A DNA stretch of 64,000 nucleotides from Fodinibius halophilus (lineage in GTDB: Bacteria > Bacteroidota > Rhodothermia > Balneolales > Balneolaceae), in NCBI RefSeq assembly GCF_011059105.1, contig NZ_JAALLS010000005.1, forward strand, positions 62,001-126,000, in the 5' to 3' direction. Positions 35,256-44,243 of this stretch are shown piece by piece. The position numbers and the translations under genes were made by a program. The notes beneath the pieces are model-generated. The model did no database searches. It was not told the DNA's origin and saw nothing but the letters and a program-made list of their open reading frames with translations. Every line of letters begins with the position of its first letter. Within the stretch, counting starts at the first letter, position 1.

Positions 35256-36230
35256 ATGAGTACTCTTTTAACCCATATTGCCATCAGCGACGGAAAAATT
35301 AAACGTTCTTCGCTGGAAGTATTATCCCACATGCGTCAACTTGCGGAAGCAAACCGTCATACTGCAGAAGCAGTTATTATCGATGCCGAAGCTTCTAACT
35401 ATGTTGATGAAGTAAAGAAATACGGCCCTTCTACCATCTATACGGTTGAAGATCCGATTTTTGAAAATCATATGAATACTCCGCTCCTTAAAGCGTTAAC
35501 CAAAGTGATGGACGAAGCGGAACCCTATATCTTCGGCTTCGGATCTACCGAAAGCACCAAAGATATTCTGGGTGCCCTAGCAGCAAATCAAGATGCGGCA
35601 GTACTCTCAGACGTTTCGGAATTTGAGCTTACCGATGAGGGGATTGAAGCAAAACGTCCCGTTATGGCGGCAAAGATTTTGTCTGACAATGTTGCTGAAG
35701 GAGATCGTATTTTAGTATCCGTACGTTCAGGTTCTTATGATCTGGATGAAGGGGATGCTGATGCCGATGTTGTAGATATCGATTTCAGTATAGACGACAG
35801 TGAAATCCAGGCCACACTCCGTGAAATTATCGGTGCTTCCGGCGATAAGATTGATCTCGCTGAAGCAGAAACAATTGTTGCTGCCGGTCGTGGTGCTAAA
35901 GATGAAGAAGGACAAGATCTGATTAATGAATTGGCTTCTGTGCTTAATGCCGGTATTGGCGCTTCTCGAGCTCTTACTGAGGCAGGTATTATGGACCCAA
36001 GCCTGCAGATTGGACAGACCGGGAAGGTTGTTTCCCCACAGCTATACATCGCTGTCGGTATTTCGGGGGCAATCCAACATGTTGCGGGTATGACCAACAG
36101 TAAAGTTATTGTTGCTATCAATAAGGACCCCGACGCTCCAATCTTCGATATTGCCGACTACGGTATCGTCGGCGACCTTTATAAGGTACTGCCACCCTTT
36201 ATTGAAGAACTGAAAAAGATTAAGGGCTAA
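35256..36230 (+). CDS. fixB: Electron-transfer flavoprotein alpha subunit
   Basis: 324 residues. The C-terminal FAD domain is clear: AAGRGAKDEEGQDLINELAS, GASRALTEAGIMDPSLQIGQ, GKVVSPQLYIAVGISGAIQH and INKDPDAPIFDIADYGIVGD. The N-terminal half is the EtfA nucleotide-binding domain. It holds the electron-transferring FAD and docks with the dehydrogenases. It follows fixA by 83 bases and precedes fixC by 93, probably one transcript. Confidence 0.94.
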   Translation: MSTLLTHIAISDGKIKRSSLEVLSHMRQLAEANRHTAEAVIIDAEASNYVDEVKKYGPSTIYTVEDPIFENHMNTPLLKALTKVMDEAEPYIFGFGSTESTKDILGALAANQDAAVLSDVSEFELTDEGIEAKRPVMAAKILSDNVAEGDRILVSVRSGSYDLDEGDADADVVDIDFSIDDSEIQATLREIIGASGDKIDLAEAETIVAAGRGAKDEEGQDLINELASVLNAGIGASRALTEAGIMDPSLQIGQTGKVVSPQLYIAVGISGAIQHVAGMTNSKVIVAINKDPDAPIFDIADYGIVGDLYKVLPPFIEELKKIKG

Positions 36231-36323
36231 CGAAATACACGAACTGCGCAATACGAAAATATTTCTCTCTACTGCGTACGCTGTTTGTATTTAATATCAG
36301 ACTGTATCTAAAACTTAATTATT

Positions 36324-37652
36324 ATGATGGACGAAAAGTTTGATTGTATTATTGTGGGAGCAGGTATTGCCGGCTTGGCAGCTGCGATGACGCTGGCCCG
36401 CAATAACATGAAGTTTCTACTTATCGAAAAAGGGGAATTTGCCGGGTCTAAAAATGTCTCCGGTGGCGTGCTCTGGGGACATGACCTCGCAAAGCTCGTT
36501 CCCGAATATTGGAAAGAGGAAGACGGAGGCTGGGAACGCTTTATCAACCACCGCCGCCTTACCTTCATGGACGACCAATCAACCTTTTCGGTCGATTTCA
36601 AATCATCTCACTTTAATGAACCTCCCTATTCCGGGGTTGTTGTGCTGCGTTCTAAATTCGATCGCTGGCTGGCCGGTAAGGTTCAGGAAGAGATCGACAA
36701 GAGCGATTATGCCATGGAATCGTTCATTGCTACCAATATCAAGGTGGATGAAATCCTGATGGAAGATGACAAAGCCGTGGGCATCCGTACGGGAGAAGAA
36801 GAGTTTCATGCCCACAGTGTCATCATTTCTGAAGGCGTCAACAATCTTCTGACCCGCCAGGTTGGCCTGCAGGATGATTATGTACCTGCCGACCATATGC
36901 TTACGGGCATTAAGGAAGTCATACGCTTTGATCAAAAGGTGCTGGAAGATCGCTTCCAACTCAATGGTCTCAGCGGTATGTCCAATGAGTTTGTGGGCTA
37001 TGCCACCGACGGTGTTGAAGGCGGCGGTTTTCTCTACACCAACCGCGACACTATTTCGCTGGGATTGGTGGCCGGTATTAAAGATATGCGCGAAAAACAG
37101 AAAAGCCCCCATGATATACTCAACACTTTTAAAAGCCACCCGGTGATACAAGACACCATCAAAGGAGGCGAAGTTGTTGAATACTCGGCCCATGTGGTTT
37201 CTTCCGGTGATAAACGGGTCATGCCAAAAGAACTTTATAAGGATGGCGTTTTAATCTGTGGGGAGGCTGCTAACCTGTTAATGAATGCCGGCAAGGCAAT
37301 ACAAGGAATGGACTACGCCATGCGATCGGGAATCCTGGGAGCCGAAACCATCGTTAAAGCTAAGGAGCGCGACGATTATACCAGCAATACGCTTAAAGAG
37401 TATAAGCAGGCACTGGCTAAAAGCTATGTGATGAAGGATATTAATAATTTCCAGGATGCCGTGCATATGCTACACAATCCAAAGATGTTTAAAGATGTGC
37501 CGAACCTGATCTGCGACTTCGGACGCAAGTTCTTTACCATCGACAATGAGCCTACGAAGAAGTCACGTGAGATGATGGCCGAATCAATCAAAGAACACTC
37601 TTCGTACTGGGATCTGATCAAAATAGGACTTAAAGGAGCAAAATCATTATGA
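36324..37652 (+). CDS. fixC: FixC-type electron-transfer flavoprotein:quinone oxidoreductase
   Basis: 442 residues. FAD-binding Rossmann motif VGAGIAGLAAAMTLARNN near residue 10, the KNVSGGVLWGH region, and the C-terminal LICGEAANLLMNAGKAIQGM second FAD motif. It lacks its own 4Fe-4S domain, as in FixC: the cluster is on FixX. It passes electrons from FixAB to the quinone pool at the membrane. ATG ATG at the start; the first is used here. Its end overlaps fixX by four bases (ATGA). Confidence 0.94.
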   Translation: MMDEKFDCIIVGAGIAGLAAAMTLARNNMKFLLIEKGEFAGSKNVSGGVLWGHDLAKLVPEYWKEEDGGWERFINHRRLTFMDDQSTFSVDFKSSHFNEPPYSGVVVLRSKFDRWLAGKVQEEIDKSDYAMESFIATNIKVDEILMEDDKAVGIRTGEEEFHAHSVIISEGVNNLLTRQVGLQDDYVPADHMLTGIKEVIRFDQKVLEDRFQLNGLSGMSNEFVGYATDGVEGGGFLYTNRDTISLGLVAGIKDMREKQKSPHDILNTFKSHPVIQDTIKGGEVVEYSAHVVSSGDKRVMPKELYKDGVLICGEAANLLMNAGKAIQGMDYAMRSGILGAETIVKAKERDDYTSNTLKEYKQALAKSYVMKDINNFQDAVHMLHNPKMFKDVPNLICDFGRKFFTIDNEPTKKSREMMAESIKEHSSYWDLIKIGLKGAKSL

Positions 37653-37951
37653 AACTACTCGATCTACCAAAACGCTTGGGCTTAGTTAGTTATCGCAACC
37701 AGGCTAAGTCAGAAATTAAGCCTCATATTAAAGTTGATACGGATATCTGTAACTCTACCTGTCCGCATAAGTGTACCACCTATGTGTGTCCGGCGAACTG
37801 CTATACTATGGATGATGAGGGCAAAGTGCATTTCCAGGTTGAAGACTGTATTGAATGTGGCACCTGTATGTATGCCTGTGACCAAGGGGCAGTAGACTGG
37901 AATTACCCGGATCCAGAGATTGGTCGTGGCGTCACCTGGAACTTTGGATAA
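37649..37951 (+). CDS. fixX: FixX ferredoxin-like protein
   Basis: 100 residues. Cysteine pattern CNSTCPHKC...CPANC...CIECGTCMYAC fits FixX, the iron-sulfur partner of FixC; the C-terminus DWNYPDPEIGRGVTWNFG is characteristic. ATG overlaps the end of fixC in ATGA, giving translational coupling. Confidence 0.95.
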   Translation: MKLLDLPKRLGLVSYRNQAKSEIKPHIKVDTDICNSTCPHKCTTYVCPANCYTMDDEGKVHFQVEDCIECGTCMYACDQGAVDWNYPDPEIGRGVTWNFG

Positions 37952-38617
37952 TATCTATCACGAGGTCGCAACGCAGAGCATTGCGACCAGATTAGGTAAT
38001 TAAATAGTTTATCTGACTCCTACGCTCTGTGGTGGAACCAGTAAAAAAGATTGTAGATCGAGATAGCATCTCGATCTACGTACCTAATATTTAATATCAT
38101 CGCCCCCACTAGCTATTATAAATAGACAATCTGGTTCCGATGGTCTACGCCGGTATCGGTACCCTTATCTCGTTCTTATGCCTTGTTCAACGAAGCTTTA
38201 GCATAGTTGGGCTCTGCGTCGGAACCAACGAAACCAATGTCATCCTGAACTTGTTTCAGGATCTCATTGAATAAGTTCGCGTAATATCTATAGTTCCAAC
38301 GCTCTACGTTGGAACCAGAAACAATGTACACCTCATATATCCCTCTCCTTTGCTTTCTCAACAATTCACTTTATTTAATCCAAAGATTCTGAGTTTTATA
38401 TCATTGCGACCAGATTAACATTTTAAAACCTAGCAGATAAATGAATTGATCGAGATGGCATCTCGATTTACATATTTTTTAATATCATTCCAGCCCCAAC
38501 TAGCTATTATAAACAACCTAGTTCCGACGCAGAGCCTTGGAACCAGAGTCGCTTCAAAATAAAAAGGCTACCCTCCCGGGCAGCCTTTCTAACTTTAATA
38601 ATATTTAAGAACTCGTC
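37952..38617. repeat. Repeat-rich gap, 666 bp, with a duplicated ~150-bp block
   Basis: No gene is supported. Two related blocks, about 37967-38140 and 38400-38535, each carry GCGACCAGATTA, a palindrome around GATCGAGAT(A/G)GCATCTCGAT, ACTAGCTATTATAAA and a GTTCCGA tail. Between them lie the GTCATCCTGAACTTGTTTCA palindrome (38239-38266) and CGTTGGAACC-type repeats (38280-38330). The region separates fixX from the convergent small regulatory-like gene. Confidence 0.65.
38562..38590 (-). terminator. Terminator of the CarboxypepD-reg-like gene
   Basis: On the reverse strand AAAGGCTGCCCGGGAGGGTA and the following GCCTTTTT form a GC-rich hairpin with a T tract, 28 bases after the stop at 38618. 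Confidence 0.8.
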
Positions 38618-38965
38618 TTACTCTTTCTGTGGTTTTAGCTTAATCATAAGCTGTTTACCTTCTGCTGTTACATTCACTTCCTTCTCCCATTTCTGGTATC
38701 CGTCCGCTTCAATAACAACAGTATAATTACCGGCCTCGAGGGATTTAAACGCATACATGCCTTTATCTCCGGTAGTGGCTTTCTGATCGGCTCCTTGTAG
38801 CGTTACTTCAACACCGGAAAGAGCTTGACCGGTCGCTTTATCTACGACTTTACCATAGAGCTTACCATTTGCTTTTTCCTGAGCTGAAGCTTGATTACTA
38901 ATCAACCCTACTCCTAAAACTAACATAAGCGCTGAAAAGAGAACTTTTTTCTTGAATAAATACAT
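38618..38965 (-). CDS. Secreted carboxypeptidase-regulatory-like domain protein
   Basis: 115 residues. A signal peptide ends at NQASAQ. The remainder is one CarboxypepD_reg beta-sandwich: KLYGKVVDKATGQALSGVEV, GMYAFKSLEAGNYTVVIEA, then a last strand QLMIKLKPQ. This domain often precedes TonB-dependent receptors, but here it stands alone, so it is probably a small periplasmic or surface module. It has its own terminator and is divergent from an acyl-CoA dehydrogenase. Confidence 0.85.
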   Translation of the reverse strand: MYLFKKKVLFSALMLVLGVGLISNQASAQEKANGKLYGKVVDKATGQALSGVEVTLQGADQKATTGDKGMYAFKSLEAGNYTVVIEADGYQKWEKEVNVTAEGKQLMIKLKPQKE

Positions 38966-39246
38966 ATCGTCTCTATAATTTTTTAATTAATCCTAATTAA
39001 TGTTGTGAGCGGTTAATTTTGCTCATCAACGTTCAACAATACATACCAGAGACCTCTGTTTTTTGTTCCTCCTTCAACACTCTGTAATCCCTGTTTCATG
39101 TACTTCCCAACCTAAACTGTGCGACAAAAGCTTTTGTTATAAGGTCACCTTACTGCCGGCCAAGCCAAACACTATTAAGGCACAATTGTTTGCTGAAAAA
39201 TTTTTATCTTTATGAAAAATTCCCAACCTATCATTGATATCATCTT

Positions 39247-40431
39247 ATGAGCACCGACGTATTACAGAAGTCATCCGGCCTAAATTTTGAACTCTCCGAA
39301 CAGCAGCAACTTATCAGAGACAGTATCAAAGATTTTGTAGAACGACATGTTGCCCCGAGTGTAAAAAAGCGAGATGCAAATAAGGAATTTCCCCACGATA
39401 TCGTTAAAATGCTTGCTGAGCAAGGCTTTATGGGGATGGTTCACCCCGAAAAATATGGGGGCGGCGGCGTAGGACATGTCAGCTTTTGCCTGGCTATCGA
39501 AGAAATTGCCCGTTGGGATGCCTCCTTGGCCCTCACCGTAGCTTCGCATACCTCCCTGGGATCCGGACATATTGCCCTGGCAGCTAATGAATCCCAAAAA
39601 GAACAGTATTTAACCCCTTTGGCCAAAGGAGAAAAGTTAGGCGCATGGTGCTTAACCGAACCGGGTTCAGGAAGTGACGCTTCGGGGATGAAAACTACAG
39701 CGATAAAAAAAGATAACCACTGGGTACTGAATGGTACCAAGATATTTATTACCCAAGGATCGGTTGGAGATGTCTATGTGGTGCTCGCCAAAACGGATCC
39801 CGATAAGGGAACCAAAGGCATTAGTGCTTTTATTGTAGAAGGAGATTGGGATGGCGTACAGCCCGGTAAAGGGATGGAAAAGCTGGGAATGAAATCCAGT
39901 GATACTACGGAAGTGGTTTTTGAAGATGTGAAAGTGCCGGAAGAAAACCTGTTGGGCGAACTGGGTAAAGGATTTGTTGATACTATGAAAGTGCTTGACG
40001 GCGGACGTATTGGTATTGGGGCGCTCTCCGTTGGTATCGCTCGAGGAGCTCTTGAGGAATCAATGAAATACTCAGGAGAACGAAAACAGTTTGGCTCGCC
40101 TATCGGTGACTTCCAGGCTATTGAAACCAAACTGGCTAATATGGCTACCGAAATTGATGCAGCTCGCATGTTGGTCCACCGGGCTGCATGGCTCAAAGAT
40201 CAGGGTAAGCCTTTTACCCAGGCCGTATCCAAAGCAAAACTTTTTGCTTCTGAACTTTCGGTTCGTGCTGCCAACGAGGCCGTTCAAATTCACGGGGGCT
40301 ACGGCTATATCAAAGAATATCACGCAGAACGCCTTTTACGTGATGCCAAACTTATGACTATTGGCGAAGGCACCTCTGAGGTACAGCGGATGATTATTGC
40401 CCGTGAACTTAAAAAAGAGTTTTGGGGATAA
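39247..40431 (+). CDS. Acyl-CoA dehydrogenase
   Basis: 394 residues. FAD and substrate signatures [21 protein letters not shown] and [20 protein letters not shown], with the catalytic glutamate in [11 protein letters not shown]. This fits short- or branched-chain acyl-CoA dehydrogenases (butyryl/isobutyryl type). It oxidises an acyl-CoA to the enoyl-CoA and hands electrons to an electron-transfer flavoprotein; fixABCX lies 1.3 kb upstream on the same strand, though separated by a repeat block and a reverse gene. A second dehydrogenase follows after 143 bases. Confidence 0.93.
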   Translation: MSTDVLQKSSGLNFELSEQQQLIRDSIKDFVERHVAPSVKKRDANKEFPHDIVKMLAEQGFMGMVHPEKYGGGGVGHVSFCLAIEEIARWDASLALTVASHTSLGSGHIALAANESQKEQYLTPLAKGEKLGAWCLTEPGSGSDASGMKTTAIKKDNHWVLNGTKIFITQGSVGDVYVVLAKTDPDKGTKGISAFIVEGDWDGVQPGKGMEKLGMKSSDTTEVVFEDVKVPEENLLGELGKGFVDTMKVLDGGRIGIGALSVGIARGALEESMKYSGERKQFGSPIGDFQAIETKLANMATEIDAARMLVHRAAWLKDQGKPFTQAVSKAKLFASELSVRAANEAVQIHGGYGYIKEYHAERLLRDAKLMTIGEGTSEVQRMIIARELKKEFWG

Positions 40432-40574
40432 AGATTATATATGAATAGTTATTGAATTTCATCCAGCATTAATTCCTGAAAATCATTAACTGTTCACCAA
40501 ACTTCATTTACATTTATTGGCTAAGCACTTACCTTAGCTAAAAGAAAAAATGCACACAGAAAATTATTACCTCT

Positions 40575-41792
40575 ATGGCCAGTAACAGCTTTAATATTGA
40601 CGACCCTTTCCTTTTTGAATCTGAGCTCGGTGAAGATGATCGCATGATCATGGAAACTGCTCGTGAGTATGCTCAGTCTAAGCTTGAACCAAGGGCACTA
40701 AAAGGGAACCAGGAAGAATATTTTGATCCTGAAATTGCTAAAGAGATGGGCGACCTGGGACTGCTGGGTTCTTATCTTGATCCCAAGTATGGCGGAACCG
40801 GAGCCAGCCAAACCGCTTATGGACTCATCGCCCGAGAAGTGGAACGTGTTGACTCGGGTTACCGCTCTTTTATGTCGGTACAGTCTTCGCTGGTTATGCT
40901 GCCCATTAATGAGTTTGGTACAGAAGAACAAAAGGAACGGTTTCTGCCAAAATTAGCAACCGGTGAACTCATCGGGTGTTTCGGACTTACCGAACCTGAT
41001 CACGGTTCAGATCCCGGATCCATGAGTACGACCGCAGTAAAAACAGACGGCGGCTGGATTCTCAATGGGGCTAAAATGTGGATCACCAACTCTCCTATTG
41101 CTGATGTGGGTATTGTCTGGGCAAAGGCTAAAGAAAGCAAAGATGATGACGGTGAAATTCGAGGCTTTATTGTAGAAAAAGATATGGACGGCTACAGCGC
41201 GCCGGCTACCAAACATAAAATGTCGCTCCGTGCTTCTGAAACCGGCGAAATGGTTTTTGAAGATGTATTTGTTCCCGATGAAAATGCATTCCCTGATATC
41301 CGCGGACTCAAAGGGCCTTTTACCTGCCTCAATAGTGCGCGTTATGGTATTGCCTGGGGAACAGTGGGTGCTGCTGAGTTTTGCTATCAGAAAGCTCGTC
41401 AATATGTGGGGGAACGCAAGCAGTTCGGACACCCTATTGCGGCTAATCAGCTTCCGCAAACAAAGCTGGCTAATATGCTGACCGATATCACCCAGATGCA
41501 ACTACTGGCATGGAGGTTGGGTAAACTTAAAGATGAAGGCCGTTCTCATCACTCAATGGTATCGCTGGCCAAGCGTAATAACTGCGGTACGGCTCTTAAG
41601 ATTGCCCGTATTGCTCGCGATATGCATGGCGCTAACGGTATCACCGGTGAATACCGGGTTATTCACCACGTAATGAACCTGGAATCCGTTAATACCTATG
41701 AAGGCACTTACGATATTCACGGCCTGATCTTGGGACGAGAAATTACCGATATCCAGGCTTTTGTACCGCGCGGTAATAACCTGCCGGAATAA
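40575..41792 (+). CDS. Glutaryl-CoA dehydrogenase-like acyl-CoA dehydrogenase
   Basis: 405 residues. GCFGLTEPDHGSDPGSMSTT, RNNCGTALKIARIARDMHGA and NLESVNTYEGTYDIHGLILG match glutaryl-CoA dehydrogenases: NTYEGT carries the catalytic Glu, and the RNNCG...ARDMHG block is typical of GcdH. It would convert glutaryl-CoA to crotonyl-CoA in lysine or tryptophan breakdown, passing electrons to an ETF such as FixAB. Substrate assignment is by motif only. Confidence 0.88.
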   Translation: MASNSFNIDDPFLFESELGEDDRMIMETAREYAQSKLEPRALKGNQEEYFDPEIAKEMGDLGLLGSYLDPKYGGTGASQTAYGLIAREVERVDSGYRSFMSVQSSLVMLPINEFGTEEQKERFLPKLATGELIGCFGLTEPDHGSDPGSMSTTAVKTDGGWILNGAKMWITNSPIADVGIVWAKAKESKDDDGEIRGFIVEKDMDGYSAPATKHKMSLRASETGEMVFEDVFVPDENAFPDIRGLKGPFTCLNSARYGIAWGTVGAAEFCYQKARQYVGERKQFGHPIAANQLPQTKLANMLTDITQMQLLAWRLGKLKDEGRSHHSMVSLAKRNNCGTALKIARIARDMHGANGITGEYRVIHHVMNLESVNTYEGTYDIHGLILGREITDIQAFVPRGNNLPE

Positions 41793-41828
41793 CTGCAGAT
41801 GTAATTTAAGTCTTCTAGTATTTGCTAT

Positions 41829-41866
41829 CCCCTGCCAGGGCTCTAAACCCTGGTGGGGTTTTTATT
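41829..41866 (+). terminator. Rho-independent terminator after the acyl-CoA dehydrogenases
   Basis: CCCCTGCCAGGG and CCCTGGTGGGG pair around CTCTAAA (one internal mismatch), followed by TTTTTATTT, 36 bases after the stop. Confidence 0.85.
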
Positions 41867-41931
41867 TCTTACCCCTCCTACTTGGAGCTCGGGTGGATTC
41901 GAATTGACAAGCCTGTTCCAAGGGGTGAGAA

Positions 41932-41960
41932 GAGATCCTGAAACAAGTTCAGGATGACAT
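41932..41960. repeat. Palindromic dispersed repeat
   Basis: GATCCTGAAACAAGTTCAGG and flanks (GA..., ...ATGACAT) match the family at 4731, 8558, 25774, 38239 and 42402. Confidence 0.7.
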
Positions 41961-42031
41961 GAAATATAGTTACGAGTGTAGCGCTCGACTCATAAATCGA
42001 GCAAGGAAATAGCAACTTCTTAACTAGTGAT

Positions 42032-42340
42032 TTAAGATAAGTTCTTCCATAGATTATTAAGAGTTGGGTTTTTACTCTTAATTAAATTTAACTTCCAAGA
42101 TCGGTGCCAGTTTTTTAGTTGCTTTTCGCGAGCAATTGCTTCATTAATATTTGGGTACTTTTCATAATACAAGAGAATAGTACAATTATATTTGATAGTA
42201 AATTTTGAGCCCTGCCCATACTTGTGCTCAATTATTCTTTTATCTAATGTGCTACTAACTCCGATATATAAAACTGATTTCGACTTGTTTGTAAGAATAT
42301 ATACATAACCACACTTCCCTGATGAGTTTTTGTAGCCCAT
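42032..42340 (-). CDS. Single-domain GIY-YIG nuclease-family protein
   Basis: 102 residues. GYVYILTNKSKSVLYIGVSS carries the GIY-YIG strand pair (VYI...YIGVS) followed by LDKRIIEHK with the usual Arg and by AIAREKQLKNWHRSWKLNLI, typical of UPF0213-like stand-alone members. Homologues such as UvrC use this domain to cut DNA, but the role of the single-domain forms is not established. It is AT-rich and lies between copies of the GTCATCCTGAAC repeat, which is in keeping with a small dispersed or mobile gene. TATATTTG at 42388-42395 may be its promoter. Confidence 0.87.
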   Translation of the reverse strand: MGYKNSSGKCGYVYILTNKSKSVLYIGVSSTLDKRIIEHKYGQGSKFTIKYNCTILLYYEKYPNINEAIAREKQLKNWHRSWKLNLIKSKNPTLNNLWKNLS

Positions 42341-42645
42341 AAAATTATGTCTTTTAGAAGTAAGACTAATTTATGAGCTAAACCTTACAAATATAATCTA
42401 TATGTCATCCTGAACCATGTACTGAGCTTGTCGAAGTATCTCTTTCAGGATCTCCGTCAATGTAAAATGAGAGACAAAAAACGGTAGCAACAGACCACAA
42501 AATACCGAATTAGATATCACGGGAGGCAAAATACGCTCTGTCTACCAACCAGCTAATAAATTGTAAGCCCCTATCGGTCCTCCGGGGATACCTCCTAGCT
42601 GCTTCTTAATCACCTAATCACTCAGGTTCTCAATTAGCTAATGTA
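42341..42645. other. Intergenic region, 305 bp
   Basis: It holds the GTCATCCTGAAC...TTCAGGATCTC repeat at about 42402-42458 and the possible -7 element TATATTTG (reverse strand, 42388-42395) for the GIY-YIG gene. After 42458 nothing is recognised; no clear rfbB terminator is seen. Confidence 0.55.
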
Positions 42646-43653
42646 CTAGTCACTGTATCGCTCAATATACCACTGCACGGTCTCGCGCAGGCGCTCCTCA
42701 AAAGAGTGTTTTTTCTGCCAACCAAGCTCCTCTTTAATTTTTGAAGCATCAATCGCATAGCGGAAATCGTGACCGGGACGATCTTTTACGAACGTAATCA
42801 AGCTTTTAAAATCATCTGACGGAGCCTCCCCGACCTCTTCATTCAAGATATCGCAGATCTTCTTAACTAAATCGATATTTTTCCACTCGTTATCTCCGCC
42901 TACGATATAGGTTTCACCTGAACGACCATCCCGAAAAACGAGATCCAGGGCTGCACAATGGTCTCGAACATACAACCAATCCCGAACATTTTCCCCTTTG
43001 CCATAAACGGGTATATCATCATGATTCAAAGCCGTACGAATAACCGTTGGGATCAATTTCTCATCATGCTGGTGGGGACCAAAGTTATTGGAACAATTGG
43101 TCGTTACCACATTCATCCCGTAGGTATGATAGTAAGACCGGATAATAAAGTCACTGCCTGCCTTTGATGCAGAATAAGGAGAGTTCGGCGCATAAGCCGT
43201 CTCTTCCGAAAAAGCCCCTTCATCACCCAGCTCTCCATACACTTCATCGGTAGACACATGAAGAAATCTGTTTTGCTTCCAAGAGTTTTCATCTTCCTGC
43301 CACAACTGTCGGCACTCTTCCAATAAATTAAAAGTGCCCAGCACATTCGATTTAATGAAAGGCTCGGGTCCTTTTATCGAATTATCGACATGCGATTCAG
43401 CTGCCAGGTGGAAAACCGCTTCAGGCTTAAACTCTCTTACTACCTCTCTTACTGCATCACGATCAACAATATCTATTTTCTTAAATGTATAGCGATCTGA
43501 ATCGCTGATAGCCGACAAATAAGTCAAGTCGGAAGCATAACTCAATTTATCGATATTCAAAAAATGACAGTTCGGATACTTTTCATGCAAATACAGCAAT
43601 AGGTTAGACCCAATAAACCCGGCTCCTCCTGTAACAAGAATACGTTTATTCAT
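42646..43653 (-). CDS. rfbB: dTDP-glucose 4,6-dehydratase
   Basis: 335 residues, usual length. NAD motif GGAGFIGSNLLLYL, then AAESHVDNSI, HVSTDEVYGEL and YSASKAGSDF with the catalytic Tyr-x3-Lys. It converts dTDP-glucose to dTDP-4-keto-6-deoxyglucose, step two of dTDP-L-rhamnose synthesis. It is the last gene of the order rfbA-D-C-B and starts directly after the rfbC stop with no gap. Confidence 0.96.
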   Translation of the reverse strand: MNKRILVTGGAGFIGSNLLLYLHEKYPNCHFLNIDKLSYASDLTYLSAISDSDRYTFKKIDIVDRDAVREVVREFKPEAVFHLAAESHVDNSIKGPEPFIKSNVLGTFNLLEECRQLWQEDENSWKQNRFLHVSTDEVYGELGDEGAFSEETAYAPNSPYSASKAGSDFIIRSYYHTYGMNVVTTNCSNNFGPHQHDEKLIPTVIRTALNHDDIPVYGKGENVRDWLYVRDHCAALDLVFRDGRSGETYIVGGDNEWKNIDLVKKICDILNEEVGEAPSDDFKSLITFVKDRPGHDFRYAIDASKIKEELGWQKKHSFEERLRETVQWYIERYSD

Positions 43654-44199
43654 TTAAAAGAGATCTTTATTTGCAATTTCTTTGAACCTCGGCTGATGCT
43701 GATCCTTCTCAGAAATCACAGGGTCATCAACCTGCCAATCGATATCGAGCTCAGGATCAGCCCAATAAAGGCCACGTTCTCCATCAGGAAAATAATAGTC
43801 GCTACACTTATAATAAACGAGTGCGTCTTCAGATAATACTGAAAATCCGTGAGCAAAACCCTTGGGGATAAAAAGCTGATTTTTAGCCTCACTGGAAAGC
43901 TCTGTGGCCGTGTACTCCCCAAAAGTATCAGAATCGCGCCGTAAATCAACGGCTACATCCAGGATTCTTCCTTGCATCACCATGATAAGCTTATCCTGCT
44001 GCTGTTCAATCTGGTAATGCAATCCCCGAACCGTACCCTGCTGAGATTTCGAAAGGTTATCCTGTACAAAATTTAGCTCTAATCCATGGGCTTTTAACAG
44101 TTCCTCGCGATAGGTTTCAAGAAAAAAACCTCGTTCATCCCGGTACACCTCAGGTTGCAAAAGCAGTACATCTGGGATCTTAGTTGCCGTAATCTTCAT
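43654..44199 (-). CDS. rfbC: dTDP-4-dehydrorhamnose 3,5-epimerase
   Basis: 181 residues. Cupin-fold RmlC motifs: ERGFFLETYREE, FVQDNLSKSQQGTVRGLHYQ, DVAVDLRRDSDTFGE and FIPKGFAHGFSVLSEDALVY. The catalytic His (in RGLHYQ) and the usual Tyr region (YKCSDYYFPDGERG) are present. It epimerises dTDP-4-keto-6-deoxyglucose at C3 and C5. The stop abuts the rfbB start. Confidence 0.96.
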   Translation of the reverse strand: MKITATKIPDVLLLQPEVYRDERGFFLETYREELLKAHGLELNFVQDNLSKSQQGTVRGLHYQIEQQQDKLIMVMQGRILDVAVDLRRDSDTFGEYTATELSSEAKNQLFIPKGFAHGFSVLSEDALVYYKCSDYYFPDGERGLYWADPELDIDWQVDDPVISEKDQHQPRFKEIANKDLF

Positions 44200-44243
44200 T
44201 CAATAATGCTTAGAATTGTTTAGTACTCTAGTTAATGTATCAC

